Below the pieces are notes generated by a model. The model made no database searches and had not been told where the DNA came from. It was given only the letters and a program-made list of their open reading frames with translations. From the IMG/VR virus record IMGVR_UViG_3300044699_000026, positions 1-55,215 of that record: 55,215 nt of DNA; one strand, written 5' to 3'. The stretch comes from a virus. This document shows positions 35,510 to 43,024 of this stretch, one piece after another (the stretch's first letter is position 1; each line of letters begins with the position of its first letter). The position numbers and the translations under genes were made by a program.

Positions 35510-37450
35510 TCAGTTTCCCTTCCAGACGTCCGGGTTGTGTTCCGCGCACCGAGCCCCGTTCACGGCGTCCACGGTCAACGCCGTCCGGCCGCAGATCGCG
35601 CACTCGGTGCTCGTCGTATCGATTTGCTGTGCCACCTTACCACGAGGTTCGCCTTCCTCACCGGCGCGGTCGGGGAACTTGATGACGTTGTCGGCCACAT
35701 CTCCGAAGACGTAGTGTCCCTGCCCTTGCGGATGCAGGCCCCACATGGTGTCCCTGGCGCCGCTGCCGCCAGGAGGGTTGATCTTGTAGAGGAAGCCGTC
35801 GCGGGCATTGCGCAGCGTGTGCTCCTTGAACCCCGCCTCGTTGCCCAGCTTTACGATCTCGGCCCAGCGCAGCAGCTTCGATGAGCTCGCCTCGATGATC
35901 TCGCGCAGGAAGGCACGCTCCTGCGAGCGGGCCATCGGGTCGTGCTTGAGCAAGCTGTCCGCGCTGTGCGGCACGGGAAGGGTCTCGAACTCGATGTGCG
36001 GAACGGCAGTGGGCGAGGCGGCGACCATCTTGTAGCCCAGCGTCGTCGCACGCGCCGTGAGGTTGTTCTTCGCCACCGCCAGGCAGTAGCGGTCCTCCAT
36101 CTCCTCGGCCTCGGGATGGCGGCCGGTCTGGAGCACTGACCGGGCCTGGCCTATGAAGCCGATCGAGCCACCGCCCTTGTGGATGGCTCGGCCACTGTCG
36201 GATTTCGTGAAGTGACGAACCGCGATCACCGTCAGGTCGTCCTCCTCGGCCATCGAGGACATCGGCCCGAGAATCATCCGGACGTGATGGTCGGAGTAGG
36301 AATTGACGTCCGTGCCGCCGAGATAGGCCATGATCGGATCGATCACCAGCACCGACGCTCCGTGTACTTGAAGGTCATTGCGCAACGTGGGCAGCTCCGA
36401 CAACGAGTAAGGCACCAGGCCATCCTTGGTCGGCACACCCTGCATGCGGATCACCCGACCGAGATCCGCGCCCGCCGCAATCAGACGTGGCACCACGACC
36501 GCGGGCCAATGGTCCTCCTCGGACAGCATCGCCACCGTCACCGGTTCGCCGCCGATCTCGTGACCCGGCAGCGGGCGGCCCGTGGTGAGGCGCCCGATCA
36601 GGTCGATGATCAAGGTCGATTTCCCGGTCCCCGGATCACCCTCCAGGAGGGTGAGCATCCCGACCGGAATCCTCCGGTCCCACAACCACTGGACCTTCTC
36701 CGGTCGGTAGTCCTTCGCCATCGTCGTCAGCCCCAACACTTCGCTCATCGGCTTCAGGTCACGCAGCGACCCACCGGCCTCGTACAGGTCCGTGACGTCC
36801 TTGCAGCCGGCCCTGCCCGGCTCCATCAAGGTGACCTTGTTCGCCGCACCCTCCAAGGCGTCACGGACCCGCTTGGCCAGCTTGCGGCCGGCCTTGTCGG
36901 CATCGGCGACGATGACCACGTCGAGGTCACGGAGCGCCTCGCCGTACTGCGGCAGCCACTCCTTCGCGGCACCCCCTTGTGCGGTGGTGGCCACAATGCC
37001 GTTGGCACGGAGGGTCTCCACGTCCCTCTCGCCCTCGACCAGGACGACCGGCCATCCGTTCTCGCGTGCCACAGCGATACCGGCCAGGTTGTAGAGCACC
37101 ATGGCCTCGGTCGGTGGCGCCTGGCGCCGACCGTCCGGCTGGCGGATGCGGAAGTCCTTCGGCTCCCATCGCTCGACCACGTAGCGCACGTCGCCGTCCG
37201 GGCCGTGGTAGGCGTATTCGGCCACGACGTGCGGCTCGCCGAACAGGGTCGACATCGGGATTTCCAGCGCGGCCAGGATGTCGTGGACAGAGCACCCGGC
37301 ATGGCAGTGCAGAAGCACCCTGCCGTCGCGGCCCTCACTGATACTGAGCGAGGGGCGGCTGTCGTCATGCGCGGGGCACAGCGCCATCCATCCGGTGCGT
37401 GAACGCTTGACTACCTGAACGCGCTCGGCGAACTCTTCCGCACGGCTCAC
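35510..37450 (-). CDS. bifunctional primase-helicase (RepA/DnaB-type)
   Basis: 646 residues, intact, the central replication protein. N-terminal zinc module: CPAHDDSRPSLSI (25-37) and HCHAGC (48-53). TOPRIM-like centre: VLVEGERD (136-143) and VADAD (181-185). C-terminal RecA-type ATPase: Walker A GDPGTGKS (271-278) and Walker B VLVIDP (367-372), followed by VRHFTKS. The far C-terminus holds a further CAICG with CAEH zinc pair. It would prime and unwind at the fork, with host or other polymerase supplying synthesis. Starts at GTG 37450. Confidence 0.9.
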   Translation of the reverse strand: MSRAEEFAERVQVVKRSRTGWMALCPAHDDSRPSLSISEGRDGRVLLHCHAGCSVHDILAALEIPMSTLFGEPHVVAEYAYHGPDGDVRYVVERWEPKDFRIRQPDGRRQAPPTEAMVLYNLAGIAVARENGWPVVLVEGERDVETLRANGIVATTAQGGAAKEWLPQYGEALRDLDVVIVADADKAGRKLAKRVRDALEGAANKVTLMEPGRAGCKDVTDLYEAGGSLRDLKPMSEVLGLTTMAKDYRPEKVQWLWDRRIPVGMLTLLEGDPGTGKSTLIIDLIGRLTTGRPLPGHEIGGEPVTVAMLSEEDHWPAVVVPRLIAAGADLGRVIRMQGVPTKDGLVPYSLSELPTLRNDLQVHGASVLVIDPIMAYLGGTDVNSYSDHHVRMILGPMSSMAEEDDLTVIAVRHFTKSDSGRAIHKGGGSIGFIGQARSVLQTGRHPEAEEMEDRYCLAVAKNNLTARATTLGYKMVAASPTAVPHIEFETLPVPHSADSLLKHDPMARSQERAFLREIIEASSSKLLRWAEIVKLGNEAGFKEHTLRNARDGFLYKINPPGGSGARDTMWGLHPQGQGHYVFGDVADNVIKFPDRAGEEGEPRGKVAQQIDTTSTECAICGRTALTVDAVNGARCAEHNPDVWKGN

Positions 37451-37498
37451 CCACCGACCCCTTCCCCGTAGCAGGGTTGACTTCGCTTACTGACGAGA

Positions 37499-37537
37499 GC
37501 GGGGCCGGAGGACCACGCACTAATCCTCCGGCCCCGC
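37499..37537 (-). terminator. strong hairpin between SSB-like and primase genes
   Basis: A 14-bp perfect stem, GCGGGGCCGGAGGA with TCCTCCGGCCCCGC, 11-nt loop. It probably stops most leftward transcription from the SSB-like gene, so the primase would need its own promoter or read-through. Confidence 0.75.
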
Positions 37538-37621
37538 TGTCCTTACGTCCGGGCGGTCCCCTATGCCTCCGAGAGTGGATACACGACGGCAAGCCGCCCG
37601 GGCGTCAGGACGATTCCGGAC

Positions 37622-38167
37622 CTAGAACGGCGGTGCGTCGTTCAGCGGCGGTGCCGCGTAGCCCCCGGTCGGCGGAATAGCCGCCTGCTGGCCCTGAGCG
37701 GGCTGCTGGGTCAACGGATCGACCGGAGCGGCAGCAGGAGGCGGGGTAGTGGCCTGAGGGGCCACTCCGGGCCGCAGGGAGAACGTCCCGGCGCTACCCA
37801 GGAACGGGTCCGCGGCGATGGCGGCCTTGAACAGGTCGATCACGGACTGGTCGCCCGGCTGAGGCTCACCCAGGATGTAGCTGATGCCGTTGCCGCTGGG
37901 CTCCGGAGTGACCCGGCCGTAGTAGATCTGACCGTTGCCGGCGACCTGACCGAACTGACGGCCGAGCCGTGACGTGTTCACCGACTCGCCGAAGAACTTG
38001 CCCGCCTCGGGGCCGCTGAGCACCCACACGTCGAGCCAGACGGCGAAGGCCGGAGCCTCACCTTGGCGAGCGAACTCGCCGGTACGGAGAGCACGGAGTG
38101 CGATCAGCTCCTTGGTGTTGGCCGTAGGCCGGAAGCTGGCCATGCTCGGAGGTGCTGGGAGGGTCAT
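37622..38167 (-). CDS. single-stranded-DNA-binding-like protein
   Basis: 181 residues. A structured N-terminal part (FAVWLDVWVLSGPEAGKFFG, GQIYYGRVTPEPSGNGISYI) is followed by a Pro/Gln/Ala-rich linker from about residue 130 and ends NDAPPF. A flexible linker with a short acidic-aromatic tip like DDIPF is the hallmark of SSB proteins, which use it to recruit partners. Placement beside the primase-helicase agrees. The OB fold itself is inferred, not shown. Confidence 0.6.
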   Translation of the reverse strand: MTLPAPPSMASFRPTANTKELIALRALRTGEFARQGEAPAFAVWLDVWVLSGPEAGKFFGESVNTSRLGRQFGQVAGNGQIYYGRVTPEPSGNGISYILGEPQPGDQSVIDLFKAAIAADPFLGSAGTFSLRPGVAPQATTPPPAAAPVDPLTQQPAQGQQAAIPPTGGYAAPPLNDAPPF

Positions 38168-38436
38168 GCGTCTTCCCTTCTGTCGGTCTTTCCTTCTTGC
38201 TCGGCCGGGAGGAAGTCTCCCGTTATGGCGATCACGTCGCCACGCTTGAGTCGAGGGTTGCAGCCCTCGAAGTCGAAGATCAAGGTCGCCCCGATCAGTC
38301 CGTCCGGCAGATCAGGCATGCCGAAGGTGCCCCCATCGGCACCGAGCTGGACGACGTACCGGTCCGGACCCGATTCCTGGAAATGCGGATGCGACTCCTC
38401 GACGGCGAGGAAGACGGTGGCACTCCTACGGTTCAT
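38164..38436 (-). CDS. 90-residue protein coupled to the SSB-like gene
   Basis: MNRRSATVFLAVEESHPHFQ, then DRYVVQLGADGGTFGMPDLP and GDVIAITGDFLPAEQEGKTD. Beta-rich with a charged tail. ATG 38436 has GAAGGGGAGC 5 bp before it and the stop overlaps the SSB-like start by 4 bp, so the two are probably made together. Function unknown. Confidence 0.65.
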   Translation of the reverse strand: MNRRSATVFLAVEESHPHFQESGPDRYVVQLGADGGTFGMPDLPDGLIGATLIFDFEGCNPRLKRGDVIAITGDFLPAEQEGKTDRREDA

Positions 38437-38458
38437 GCAGCTCCCCTTCATTACTGCG

Positions 38459-38501
38459 CCCCCCAGCCGAACAGCAGGCGAATGGTGAAACGGCTGGGGG
38501 G
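38459..38501 (-). terminator. hairpin between leftward genes
   Basis: An 11-bp stem, CCCCCCAGCCG with CGGCTGGGGGG, 21-nt loop. It lies between the promoter-like motif at 38547 and the gene starting at 38436, so it may act as an attenuator on that leader rather than as a simple terminator. Confidence 0.6.
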
Positions 38502-38546
38502 CCTGGTCAGCCTAGCCCTCCGTGAGCACGGTGGCCAGCGCTCCAG

Positions 38547-38566
38547 AGCTTGCCACACGTTGCCAC
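38547..38566 (-). promoter_or_regulatory. leftward promoter/operator motif, copy 3
   Basis: Read leftward, GTGGCAACGTGTGGCAAGCT, the same as copy 1 except for C in place of T in each unit. The -10-like box is CAAGCT, and TTGCCA lies 18 bp upstream. The downstream gene starts 110 bp away, beyond a hairpin. Confidence 0.55.
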
Positions 38567-38576
38567 TGATGGCAAC

Positions 38577-38807
38577 CTAAACGTTCGGCCCGACCGCGCT
38601 TCTCGACGGCTCCCACGTCTCGACCTCGGACGTGGTGCCGAGATCGGCGCGAAGGCCGTAGGACTTCGGGTTGGCGTAGATGCACGCCAGCGCCAGCTCG
38701 GCCTTACTGGTGTAGATAGACGGGCACTTGGCGTAGATGCCCTCGCCAGCCGGAGCGTCTGCCTTGGCCATGGCTTCGGCCAGCTTCAGTGCACGCGCGT
38801 CACCCAC
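38577..38807 (-). CDS. 76-residue hypothetical protein
   Basis: GTG 38807 is chosen because it lies 3 bp after the preceding stop and starts the conserved-looking GDARALKLAEAMAKADAPAG. The middle has SKAELALACIYANPKSYGL. A small helical protein. It ends just before motif copy 3. No family known. Confidence 0.6.
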   Translation of the reverse strand: MGDARALKLAEAMAKADAPAGEGIYAKCPSIYTSKAELALACIYANPKSYGLRADLGTTSEVETWEPSRSAVGPNV

Positions 38808-38809
38808 TA

Positions 38810-38992
38810 TCAGACCTTCCCTTCCAGGACCCTGGTTATGGTTTCTACCTCTTGGCGCCAGACGTCCACTCGGCGCTGCCACTTGTCAACCTCGCCTTGA
38901 TCCACAGGCCGCTTTTCCCTAGCCCGAGCGAGCCAATACTCGGCATTACCAAGCCGTTGGTTAGCGCCGTTATATGAACGCGGGTCATCCAT
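38810..38992 (-). CDS. 60-residue helical protein
   Basis: MDDPRSYNGANQRLGNAEYW, then LARAREKRPVDQGEVDKWQR and VETITRVLEGKV: charged helices of coiled-coil type. It overlaps the upstream gene by 8 bp. RBS is weak (AGAAGAAGC). Function unknown. Confidence 0.6.
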   Translation of the reverse strand: MDDPRSYNGANQRLGNAEYWLARAREKRPVDQGEVDKWQRRVDVWRQEVETITRVLEGKV

Positions 38993-39164
38993 AGTGCTTC
39001 TTCTCCATGTGCCGGTCGAGCGCCTCTTCGGCATGGGTCGTGTCCAGGAACGGCAGCGTCCGGTACCGGCAGACCTTGCACCGGCCGACCCAGCGCGGCC
39101 AGTTAGCCCACCAGCGCGTCCCATGTCGGTGCGACCACTCGATTCCGTCCTGCTCGACGGTCAT
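38985..39164 (-). CDS. 59-residue C2H2-like zinc protein
   Basis: ATG 39164 overlaps the nuclease stop. CKVCRYRTLP, then THAEEALDRHMEKKH gives a Cys-x-x-Cys ... His-x4-His pattern like a single zinc finger. The N-terminus is Trp/Arg-rich (HRHGTRWWANWPRWVGR). It may bind DNA beside the RecB-like nuclease. Confidence 0.6.
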   Translation of the reverse strand: MTVEQDGIEWSHRHGTRWWANWPRWVGRCKVCRYRTLPFLDTTHAEEALDRHMEKKHYG

Positions 39165-39916
39165 CGTCCTTGCACCTTCCCGGCGGCGCAGCCGCTCTCG
39201 GTCGTGGGGAAGCCCGGTCGGTACCACGGGCAGTACGGGCAGAGATGCCCGACGTCGTCGTGGATGGCGGCGGCCTCGGCCTCACCGCGGGCCACCAGTG
39301 ACAGGTTCTCGTAGCGGTCCAGCGCGGTGTTGGCCCGCTCGGAATCAGGCTGCACGACGAAGGCGCTCACGTCGGCCATGTCCTTCGCGCCCCTCGGGAT
39401 GAAGACCAGAGCGCAATCCTGGACATCCTCACCGGCCGCACGCAGACCCTCGACGTAGATCGAGATCTGAGTCAGGTAACCCTGTGGCAGCCCTTCCCGG
39501 CGATAGCGGCGCACTAGGTCGGAACGCTGGGTGGACTTCCAGTCGATGATCCTCTTCTTGTAGCGGTCGAACAGGTCGATCGAGCCGCGCACACCGCGGT
39601 AGGTCACCGGGAATTCGACCAGATAACGGCCACCGGGAAGCGTCCGGAAGTATTCGGCCATGTAGTAGTGGATGCCGTGGCCCTCGGTCGTCTTCATCGG
39701 GTCGGGCAGGTTCACCGGAGGCGTCCCGCGTAGCGCGTAGACCAGCTTGCGGTCACACGGATGACCGAGGTCGGACGGGCCGAGTTCACGCTGCACCGAG
39801 CGGGCATGGGACAGGCTCGCGGCCACCATGTGCTCACGCACCCACTCGGCCAGCACGATGTCGGCCATGCCGACCTCAGGGGGAGGCTGAGGCGGCGGCG
39901 GTGGTGGAAGAGTCAC
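39161..39916 (-). CDS. RecB/Cas4-like PD-(D/E)XK exonuclease
   Basis: 251 residues. GSIDLFDRYKKRIIDWKST (about residues 111-129) has the Asp ... Asp-x-Lys nuclease core, with an upstream His/Glu-containing EGHGIHYYMAEYF. The C-terminal CPYCPWY with a later Cys, plus an earlier Cys in HPCDRK, suggests the four-Cys iron-sulphur cluster of Cas4/AddB-type nucleases. It probably trims DNA ends in recombination or replication. The Pro-rich start PPPPPPQPPPE is unusual and could mean the true start is ATG at residue 17. Confidence 0.78.
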   Translation of the reverse strand: MTLPPPPPPQPPPEVGMADIVLAEWVREHMVAASLSHARSVQRELGPSDLGHPCDRKLVYALRGTPPVNLPDPMKTTEGHGIHYYMAEYFRTLPGGRYLVEFPVTYRGVRGSIDLFDRYKKRIIDWKSTQRSDLVRRYRREGLPQGYLTQISIYVEGLRAAGEDVQDCALVFIPRGAKDMADVSAFVVQPDSERANTALDRYENLSLVARGEAEAAAIHDDVGHLCPYCPWYRPGFPTTESGCAAGKVQGR

Positions 39917-40221
39917 AAGCCGACCCTTTCACAGACGTAGTCCAGCTTCTCTTCCAGTGAGGCAACCGGATCGAACCCGAGCGAGGCGAGTGCGACCAGC
40001 GTGGTCACCGCAATATCGGCCAGCTCGTGCCCGACATCCGAGAGCTCGGCAGTAACTCCTTTACGCGGGTTCTGGCCGACGTAGCCGATCCACGCGGCGG
40101 CAGCCTCACCGAACTCCTCACCGATCTTCAGAATGCGCAAGCCCTGTTCGGTCTCGTCGCAGCCGTTGTGCTCATCGAGATGCTGGACGATCTTCTTGAT
40201 CGCCAGCTCCATTGCGTTCAC
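39913..40221 (-). CDS. mazG: MazG-like nucleotide pyrophosphohydrolase
   Basis: 102 residues from GTG 40221 (coupled to the upstream stop), or 99 from ATG 40212. All-helical, with ILKIGEEFGEAAAAWIG giving the EExxE-type metal site and ELSDVGHELADIAVTTLVAL the second acidic helix (ExxD). This fits the all-alpha NTP pyrophosphatase fold that hydrolyses (d)NTPs or alarmones. Family assignment is good; substrate unknown. Confidence 0.78.
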   Translation of the reverse strand: MNAMELAIKKIVQHLDEHNGCDETEQGLRILKIGEEFGEAAAAWIGYVGQNPRKGVTAELSDVGHELADIAVTTLVALASLGFDPVASLEEKLDYVCERVGL

Positions 40222-40484
40222 GGGCTCACTGCCAGGAGCGCCTTGTCGAACTTGTCGAGCACCATGTCCAGCGTCGTCTTTGTGAAGACCGGCCAACCAC
40301 CGAGATCGGCCGGGGCGAAGATGGCCTGGTTGAAGTCCTTGCGGCGGGCATCCCGCGTGAGGCTGTCCACCGTCAGTCGTCGCTCGAACTCGGCGCGCAA
40401 TGCTTCGTAGAACTCGTCGCGTTGCTGTTCCTCGCTGGCCGTGACCGCTGGTGTCTTGAGGTAGTTGATGATCACGGTGACCAT
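40218..40484 (-). CDS. 88-residue protein with QQRDEF motif
   Basis: MVTVIINYLKTPAVTASEEQ, then QRDEFYEALRAEFERRLTVD. The block LKT-AVT-S-EQQRDEF is shared with the protein at 42294-42539, and the DNA of that block is similar, so the two genes arose by partial duplication. The rest of each protein differs. Helical. Function unknown. Confidence 0.65.
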   Translation of the reverse strand: MVTVIINYLKTPAVTASEEQQRDEFYEALRAEFERRLTVDSLTRDARRKDFNQAIFAPADLGGWPVFTKTTLDMVLDKFDKALLAVSP

Positions 40485-40768
40485 CCACGAATGAAATCAG
40501 CCGCGTGCAGGATAGCGTCGCCGTACACACCGTTTGCCTGTTCGCCGACGCGCTGGCGATACTCAACTTGCCGTAGCGGTGCATTGGCCAGTGCGTCGGC
40601 TATCTGGTTCTTGACGTAGTCAGCGACCAGCGGGGCAACCTTCTCCACGGCAACCTTGGTCTCCTCGTACACCGTCGTGTAGTCGGGGTCGATGTAGAGA
40701 AGTGTCTGCACGGCCTTCCAGGCGATGGCCACCCATTCGTCAACCACCCGGTAGGGAATGTCGGTCAT
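40472..40768 (-). CDS. 98-residue helical protein
   Basis: MTDIPYRVVDEWVAIAWKAV, DYTTVYEETKVAVEKVAPLV, then NQIADALANAPLRQVEYRQR and GDAILHAADFIRGW. NQIADAL and GDAI recall the broken gene at 29745-30170. It overlaps both neighbours (13 and 4 bp). Function unknown. Confidence 0.65.
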   Translation of the reverse strand: MTDIPYRVVDEWVAIAWKAVQTLLYIDPDYTTVYEETKVAVEKVAPLVADYVKNQIADALANAPLRQVEYRQRVGEQANGVYGDAILHAADFIRGWSP

Positions 40769-41076
40769 GGCTTTGCCACAACCACGCTCACCCGGTGCCC
40801 GCCGGCCGTGAGCTGGAGCGAGGCGGCGTAGATGTCCGGCCAGGTCTTACGCAGCCACTGGCTGTTCACACGTTCCGAGCCGTTGCTCCAGGAGTGGCGC
40901 AGCAACGGCTGACCGCCGACCGTGATCACGTCGCCGTCCTTGATCAAGGGGATGAGCTGCTCGCGAAGTTCCTCCTTGCGTGCGTTCAGCTCATCAAGGT
41001 CGGCGCACACCTGGACGTAGTCGTAAACCAGCTGTGCGTGGTCATCGAGCGGAAGCTCGACAGGGTCCCTGGTCAT
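40765..41076 (-). CDS. 103-residue protein, coiled-coil N-terminus
   Basis: LVYDYVQVCADLDELNARKE with ELREQLIPLIKDGD forms a coiled coil, followed by a beta end (VITVGGQPLLRHSWSNGSER, GGHRVSVVVAKP). A layout of a helix pair then a small sheet is seen in some phage recombination accessory proteins, but I cannot assign it. ATG 41076 overlaps the upstream stop. Confidence 0.62.
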   Translation of the reverse strand: MTRDPVELPLDDHAQLVYDYVQVCADLDELNARKEELREQLIPLIKDGDVITVGGQPLLRHSWSNGSERVNSQWLRKTWPDIYAASLQLTAGGHRVSVVVAKP

Positions 41077-41285
41077 GTCCCCTCCTGCTCGGTGACGTCC
41101 TGTACGTGGAGTTGGTGGACGGAGTCACGGGCTGTCTGATGCGGCATAACTCGTGACCCCGCCACGTCTTGTAGGTTCCGCCAGAAGTCGACGAACTGGT
41201 CCTCCCTCAGCCCGCCGTACTGTTCACCCCAGCCCGGCTCCCATGGCGGCGCGAGGTGCTTCGGCGGGTATCGGTCGGCGGTCAC
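41073..41285 (-). CDS. 70-residue Trp/Pro-rich protein
   Basis: MTADRYPPKHLAPPWEPGWG, then REDQFVDFWRNLQDVAGSRV. No recognised domain. GTG 41285 overlaps the stop of the zinc protein upstream; the stop overlaps the next gene start. Function unknown. Confidence 0.58.
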   Translation of the reverse strand: MTADRYPPKHLAPPWEPGWGEQYGGLREDQFVDFWRNLQDVAGSRVMPHQTARDSVHQLHVQDVTEQEGT

Positions 41286-41467
41286 TGTTCCCCTGCGGAC
41301 ATGATCCGGACCGGCTCGAACGGAGTGCCCACATAGAGTGACCCATCGTTGCCGACAATGCGGCTGCCGTCATCACACGCCTGGCAGAGCGTCCGCGTGC
41401 GGCGGGTTGCCCACCGCTTGCCGCAGCCACGACAGATCGACTCGACGTGCCGTCTCTTAGTCTTCAT
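41282..41467 (-). CDS. 61-residue zinc-ribbon protein
   Basis: CRGCGKRWATRRTRTLCQAC has two CxxC pairs, a small zinc ribbon, in a basic context (MKTKRRHVE). The C-terminal half, GSRIVGNDGSLYVGTPFEPV, is beta-like. Possible nucleic-acid binder. Confidence 0.62.
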   Translation of the reverse strand: MKTKRRHVESICRGCGKRWATRRTRTLCQACDDGSRIVGNDGSLYVGTPFEPVRIMSAGEQ

Positions 41468-41781
41468 TTGACCGACCGAAGGATCGGTCGCACGGTCGCG
41501 GTGAGCTCGGCCATACGGCGGGCGTGTTGACGCTCAGCCAGGGCTTCGGCCTGCAACTCCCATTCCTTCGCCAACTGGTACCGGGCACGCAGATGTTCGA
41601 CATGCGCCCAGTAAGGGCGCTCACCCGATGACAAATGCCTGCGCCAGTGGGGGGATTCGACCAACAGATCGGCGATGTCGCGGGCGAACTTGTCGACAAC
41701 CTTCTCGGCCGCCTTCATCGGGGGAAAGCCGATGTGGCGGAACATGCGGTACCAGCCCGTCAGATCCGTTTCCGGGGTCAC
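41464..41781 (-). CDS. 105-residue basic helical protein
   Basis: MTPETDLTGWYRMFRHIGFP, then a long charged helix region (VVDKFARDIADLLVESPHWR, ALAERQHARRMAELTATVRP). GTG 41781 overlaps the upstream stop. Family unknown; charge suggests nucleic-acid contact. Confidence 0.6.
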   Translation of the reverse strand: MTPETDLTGWYRMFRHIGFPPMKAAEKVVDKFARDIADLLVESPHWRRHLSSGERPYWAHVEHLRARYQLAKEWELQAEALAERQHARRMAELTATVRPILRSVK

Positions 41782-41948
41782 TGGTTGCTCCGTAACAGGT
41801 CCTCAAGCGCGGTGTCATCCTCTTCGGTCCACCGATGCCGATTCGGAATGTGGTCGAGGTTGGCGATGCCCCGGATCTCGTAGGCGAGCCACACGAAGCC
41901 GACAGTGCCCATCGCGACGAGGATGACGACGACCTCGACCGGAGTCAC
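41778..41948 (-). CDS. 56-residue membrane-anchored protein
   Basis: GTG 41948 gives MTPVEVVVILVAMGTVGFVW, a clear N-terminal membrane helix, then a charged cytoplasmic-type tail (RHRWTEEDDTALEDLLRSNQ) that resembles the first helix of an SANT/HTH domain. It overlaps both neighbours by 4 bp. Function unknown. Confidence 0.58.
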   Translation of the reverse strand: MTPVEVVVILVAMGTVGFVWLAYEIRGIANLDHIPNRHRWTEEDDTALEDLLRSNQ

Positions 41949-42118
41949 GACGCGGCCTCATCCGCGGTGACGTCAATCTTGACGTAGGTGCGGGTGAGGA
42001 CCTCACGGGGGAACCGCCACCCGGCTACGTGCTTGCCCGGGTGTCCCTTGGGCCGGACGCAGACGTCGACACTGTCGGGGTGTTCGGCGGTGACGTGACC
42101 GCACAGCTTGACCCTCAT
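41945..42118 (-). CDS. 57-residue Cys/His protein
   Basis: MRVKLCGHVTAEHPDSVDVC, then RPKGHPGKHVAGW. Cys-x-His and Cys ... HPGKH form a likely zinc site; C-x-x-x-x-GHPGKH also recurs in actinophage small proteins and near 54900 (CLRPVGHDGWH). ATG 42118 overlaps the preceding stop. Confidence 0.6.
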   Translation of the reverse strand: MRVKLCGHVTAEHPDSVDVCVRPKGHPGKHVAGWRFPREVLTRTYVKIDVTADEAAS

Positions 42119-42297
42119 GACGACTGCTCCTTGAGCCACGCCTGATAGCCGCAGCCCTTGGAGTGCGACCGCGTCTGGACATTGGGGCCGACCAGCTTCC
42201 ACTCCTCGCCACAGCCAGGGCAGGCGCCCTTATCGCCACTGGCCTTGTGAGCGGCGAACCGCGCCAGGTCCTTGGCAGGAGTGTTCATCTCGGTCAC
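42115..42297 (-). CDS. 60-residue zinc-ribbon protein
   Basis: CPGCGEEWKLVGPNV, then SHSKGCGYQAWL gives a CxxC plus His/Cys zinc site. The N-terminal helix is basic (PAKDLARFAAHKASGDKGA). GTG/ATG coupling on both sides. Function unknown. Confidence 0.6.
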   Translation of the reverse strand: MTEMNTPAKDLARFAAHKASGDKGACPGCGEEWKLVGPNVQTRSHSKGCGYQAWLKEQSS

Positions 42298-42539
42298 GAC
42301 TCGCCGGCTTCGATGCGGGCGGGGCCGGCGGTGAGCAGCGGCGGCATGTCCCGCACCGCCTCCACCGCCTCAAACCAGCAGGACAGTTGGTGGTCCATCA
42401 CCGGGAATGTGCCCGGCGTGGTCTCCGGTAGAGCCATGGCCGCCTTGCGGGCGAGGTCCCAGAATTCGTCGCGCTGCTGTTCGTCGCTGACCGTGACGGC
42501 CGACGTTTTCAGCGTGGTTCGGCGTGTGCGGGCAGTCAC
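42294..42539 (-). CDS. 81-residue QQRDEF-family paralogue
   Basis: MTARTRRTTLKTSAVTVSDE, then QQRDEFWDLARKAAMALPET. Shares LKT-AVT-S-EQQRDEF with the gene at 40218-40484. The C-terminal half (HQLSCWFEAVEAVRDMPPLL) is different. GTG 42539 overlaps the upstream stop. Function unknown. Confidence 0.62.
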   Translation of the reverse strand: MTARTRRTTLKTSAVTVSDEQQRDEFWDLARKAAMALPETTPGTFPVMDHQLSCWFEAVEAVRDMPPLLTAGPARIEAGES

Positions 42540-42700
42540 GACTTCAACACCGCGTCATAGGCGGCCAGTGCGGCCTTTACAGCCACCGGGTACGTCTCGC
42601 GTGCCGGATCGGTGCGGGGCAGTCGCGCGGTCTGTATGCGCTGTTCGTATGCCGCTTCAGCGGCCAGGATCTGCTTCTCGCGCTTGGTAAGCTCTTTCAT
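42536..42700 (-). CDS. 54-residue helical protein
   Basis: MKELTKREKQILAAEAAYEQ, then PVAVKAALAAYDAVLKS. Two amphipathic helices. ATG 42700 overlaps the upstream stop and GTG-coupled downstream. Too short for family assignment. Confidence 0.58.
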   Translation of the reverse strand: MKELTKREKQILAAEAAYEQRIQTARLPRTDPARETYPVAVKAALAAYDAVLKS

Positions 42701-42843
42701 TGGATGCCGCCTCCTGACGGTCGGTGTCCTGGGTCGGGACCCGGTGAGGTGCGGGTTCGGCGGGTTCGGGTCCGGGCAGTCACAGTGACGGCCTTTCCGT
42801 TGGTCGTCAGGTTCGTGTCGGTGCGTTCGGTGGTCTTGGTCAT
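42697..42843 (-). CDS. 48-residue Thr/Arg-rich protein
   Basis: MTKTTERTDTNLTTNGKAVT, then TARTRTRRTRTSPGPDPGHR. Very low complexity (Thr-Arg repeats), basic. Coupled to both neighbours by 4-bp overlaps, which is the main evidence that it is translated. Confidence 0.48.
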   Translation of the reverse strand: MTKTTERTDTNLTTNGKAVTVTARTRTRRTRTSPGPDPGHRPSGGGIQ

Positions 42844-43022
42844 CGGAGCGCCTTCCGTCCGGTCAGGCACGTCGTCTCGATCAGGTCGTTGAGCTTGTCC
42901 AGTGCCGTTTTCGGTCCGGCTGGTGGGTTGACGTGCATGATCATTCCCCCTGAGCCGTAGTCGGGGAACGTCGTGATGTTGGCCGTTGTCATGATGGTTC
43001 CGGTCGTGGTCGCCCAGGTCAT
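42840..43022 (-). CDS. 60-residue hypothetical protein
   Basis: MTWATTTGTIMTTANITTFP, then GPKTALDKLNDLIETTCLTG. A Thr-rich start is followed by one helix. Its start resembles the Thr-rich gene downstream. ATG 43022 lies 3 bp after the DUF7352-like stop. Function unknown. Confidence 0.5.
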   Translation of the reverse strand: MTWATTTGTIMTTANITTFPDYGSGGMIMHVNPPAGPKTALDKLNDLIETTCLTGRKALR

Positions 43023-43024
43023 GG

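Noticed and set aside
36179-37402. 407-residue rightward open frame opposite the primase-helicase
   Set aside because: Antisense shadow: low-complexity His/Arg/Gln composition, while the other strand carries Walker and zinc motifs.
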